Source of the DNA: Planctomycetota bacterium
Lineage (GTDB): Bacteria; Planctomycetota; UBA1135
Assembly (NCBI GenBank): GCA_003501525.1
Contig: DNPI01000048.1
Location: 1 to 5,670 of the forward strand
Length of the DNA: 5,670 nt
Direction of reading: 5' to 3'
Shown here: positions 5,430-5,670 of the stretch, piece after piece
How positions within the stretch are numbered: the first letter of the stretch is position 1
Layout of the letters: every line of letters starts with the position of its first letter
The notes under the pieces: model-generated
What the model was told of the DNA's origin: nothing
The model's database searches: none
Seen by the model: only the letters and a program-made list of their open reading frames with translations
Translations under genes and position numbers: made by a program

Positions 5430-5670
5430 ATGTCTCTTTCTCGAGAAGTTGCTTGGGATTTGCTTTGTGAATGGACTCCTTCGGAGGCTCTTCGACGGCA
5501 CGGGCGTTCTGTCGAAATCGCTATGCGGGCGGCAGCTTCGCGATATGGCGGGGAGGAGGACGACCCTGAGGTCTGGGGGATTGCCGGCCTCCTGCATGAT
5601 GCCGATTACGACCAATGGCCTAATGAGCATCCGTCCCGAATAGTTGCTTGGCTGCGTGAGCGCGAAGAAA
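5430..5670 (+). CDS. HD-superfamily predicted hydrolase, N-terminal part (cut by window end)
   Basis: Reading from ATG 5430 gives 80 residues and runs off the right edge. It begins MSLSREVAWDLLCEW, then TPSEALRRHGRSVEIAMR with His24, followed by EVWGIAGLLHDADYDQWP with the HD pair His56-Asp57, and EHPSRIVAWLRERE with His67. These are the first metal-binding positions of the HD phosphohydrolase fold. The spacing and the phrases WGIAGLLHD and EHP...I..LRE match the short predicted HD hydrolases of the COG2316 type (from memory), about 180-200 residues long, whose substrates are unknown. The rest of the metal site lies outside the window, so activity cannot be judged. The gene follows the PLP-enzyme gene by 12 nt in the same direction, so a shared transcript is likely. 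Confidence 0.88.
   Translation, partial: MSLSREVAWDLLCEWTPSEALRRHGRSVEIAMRAAASRYGGEEDDPEVWGIAGLLHDADYDQWPNEHPSRIVAWLREREE

Noticed and set aside
1..5670. CRISPR array, insertion sequence, tRNA or rRNA
   Set aside because: No spaced direct repeats, transposase, terminal inverted repeats or RNA-gene signatures were seen. The repeats present are protein-coding.

Overview
The window looks like bacterial chromosome with mid-range GC (slightly above half by eye), densely packed, with genes alternating between strands. It contains no RNA genes, mobile elements or CRISPR. The best lineage clue is a pair of divergently transcribed exported proteins. One is a HEAT-repeat protein with an HGGTYRGPGDTVPP start, a Thr-Pro linker and a WEFWWEFNKEPYLNL motif. 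The other is a HAF-repeat protein with a small C-terminal beta-type domain (VYFQA motif). From memory these resemble secreted proteins of Planctomycetota or a related environmental lineage. That placement is an inference, not a search result.

Layout: (1) 2-364, plus strand, the C-terminal end of a gene cut by the left edge; it ends in one transmembrane helix. (2) 320-2344, minus strand, a 674-aa exported HEAT-repeat protein that overlaps gene 1 tail to tail by 45 bp. (3) 2345-2506, a 162-bp divergent intergenic region with a candidate extended -10 promoter and a 10-bp palindrome. (4) 2507-3871, plus strand, a 454-aa exported HAF-repeat protein. (5) 3840-4163, minus strand, a small three-helix membrane protein overlapping gene 4 tail to tail by 32 bp; a nearly perfect 22-bp palindrome lies in that overlap. 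(6) 4218-5417, plus strand, a complete PLP enzyme of the aminotransferase class V / isopenicillin N epimerase-like family, starting at GTG. (7) 5430 to the right edge, plus strand, the N-terminal part of an HD-superfamily predicted hydrolase, 12 nt downstream of gene 6 and probably in its operon.

The window reads as ordinary housekeeping and envelope gene content from a poorly characterised lineage. The two exported repeat proteins share a control region and may share a cell-envelope or extracellular role. The PLP enzyme and HD protein are probably co-transcribed, but no pathway can be named. I see no evidence of a defence system or other new multi-gene machine. The points most worth checking are the uncharacterised HEAT family architecture, the ordered cysteines in both repeat proteins, the promoter/palindrome overlap, and the hairpin in the convergent gene overlap.
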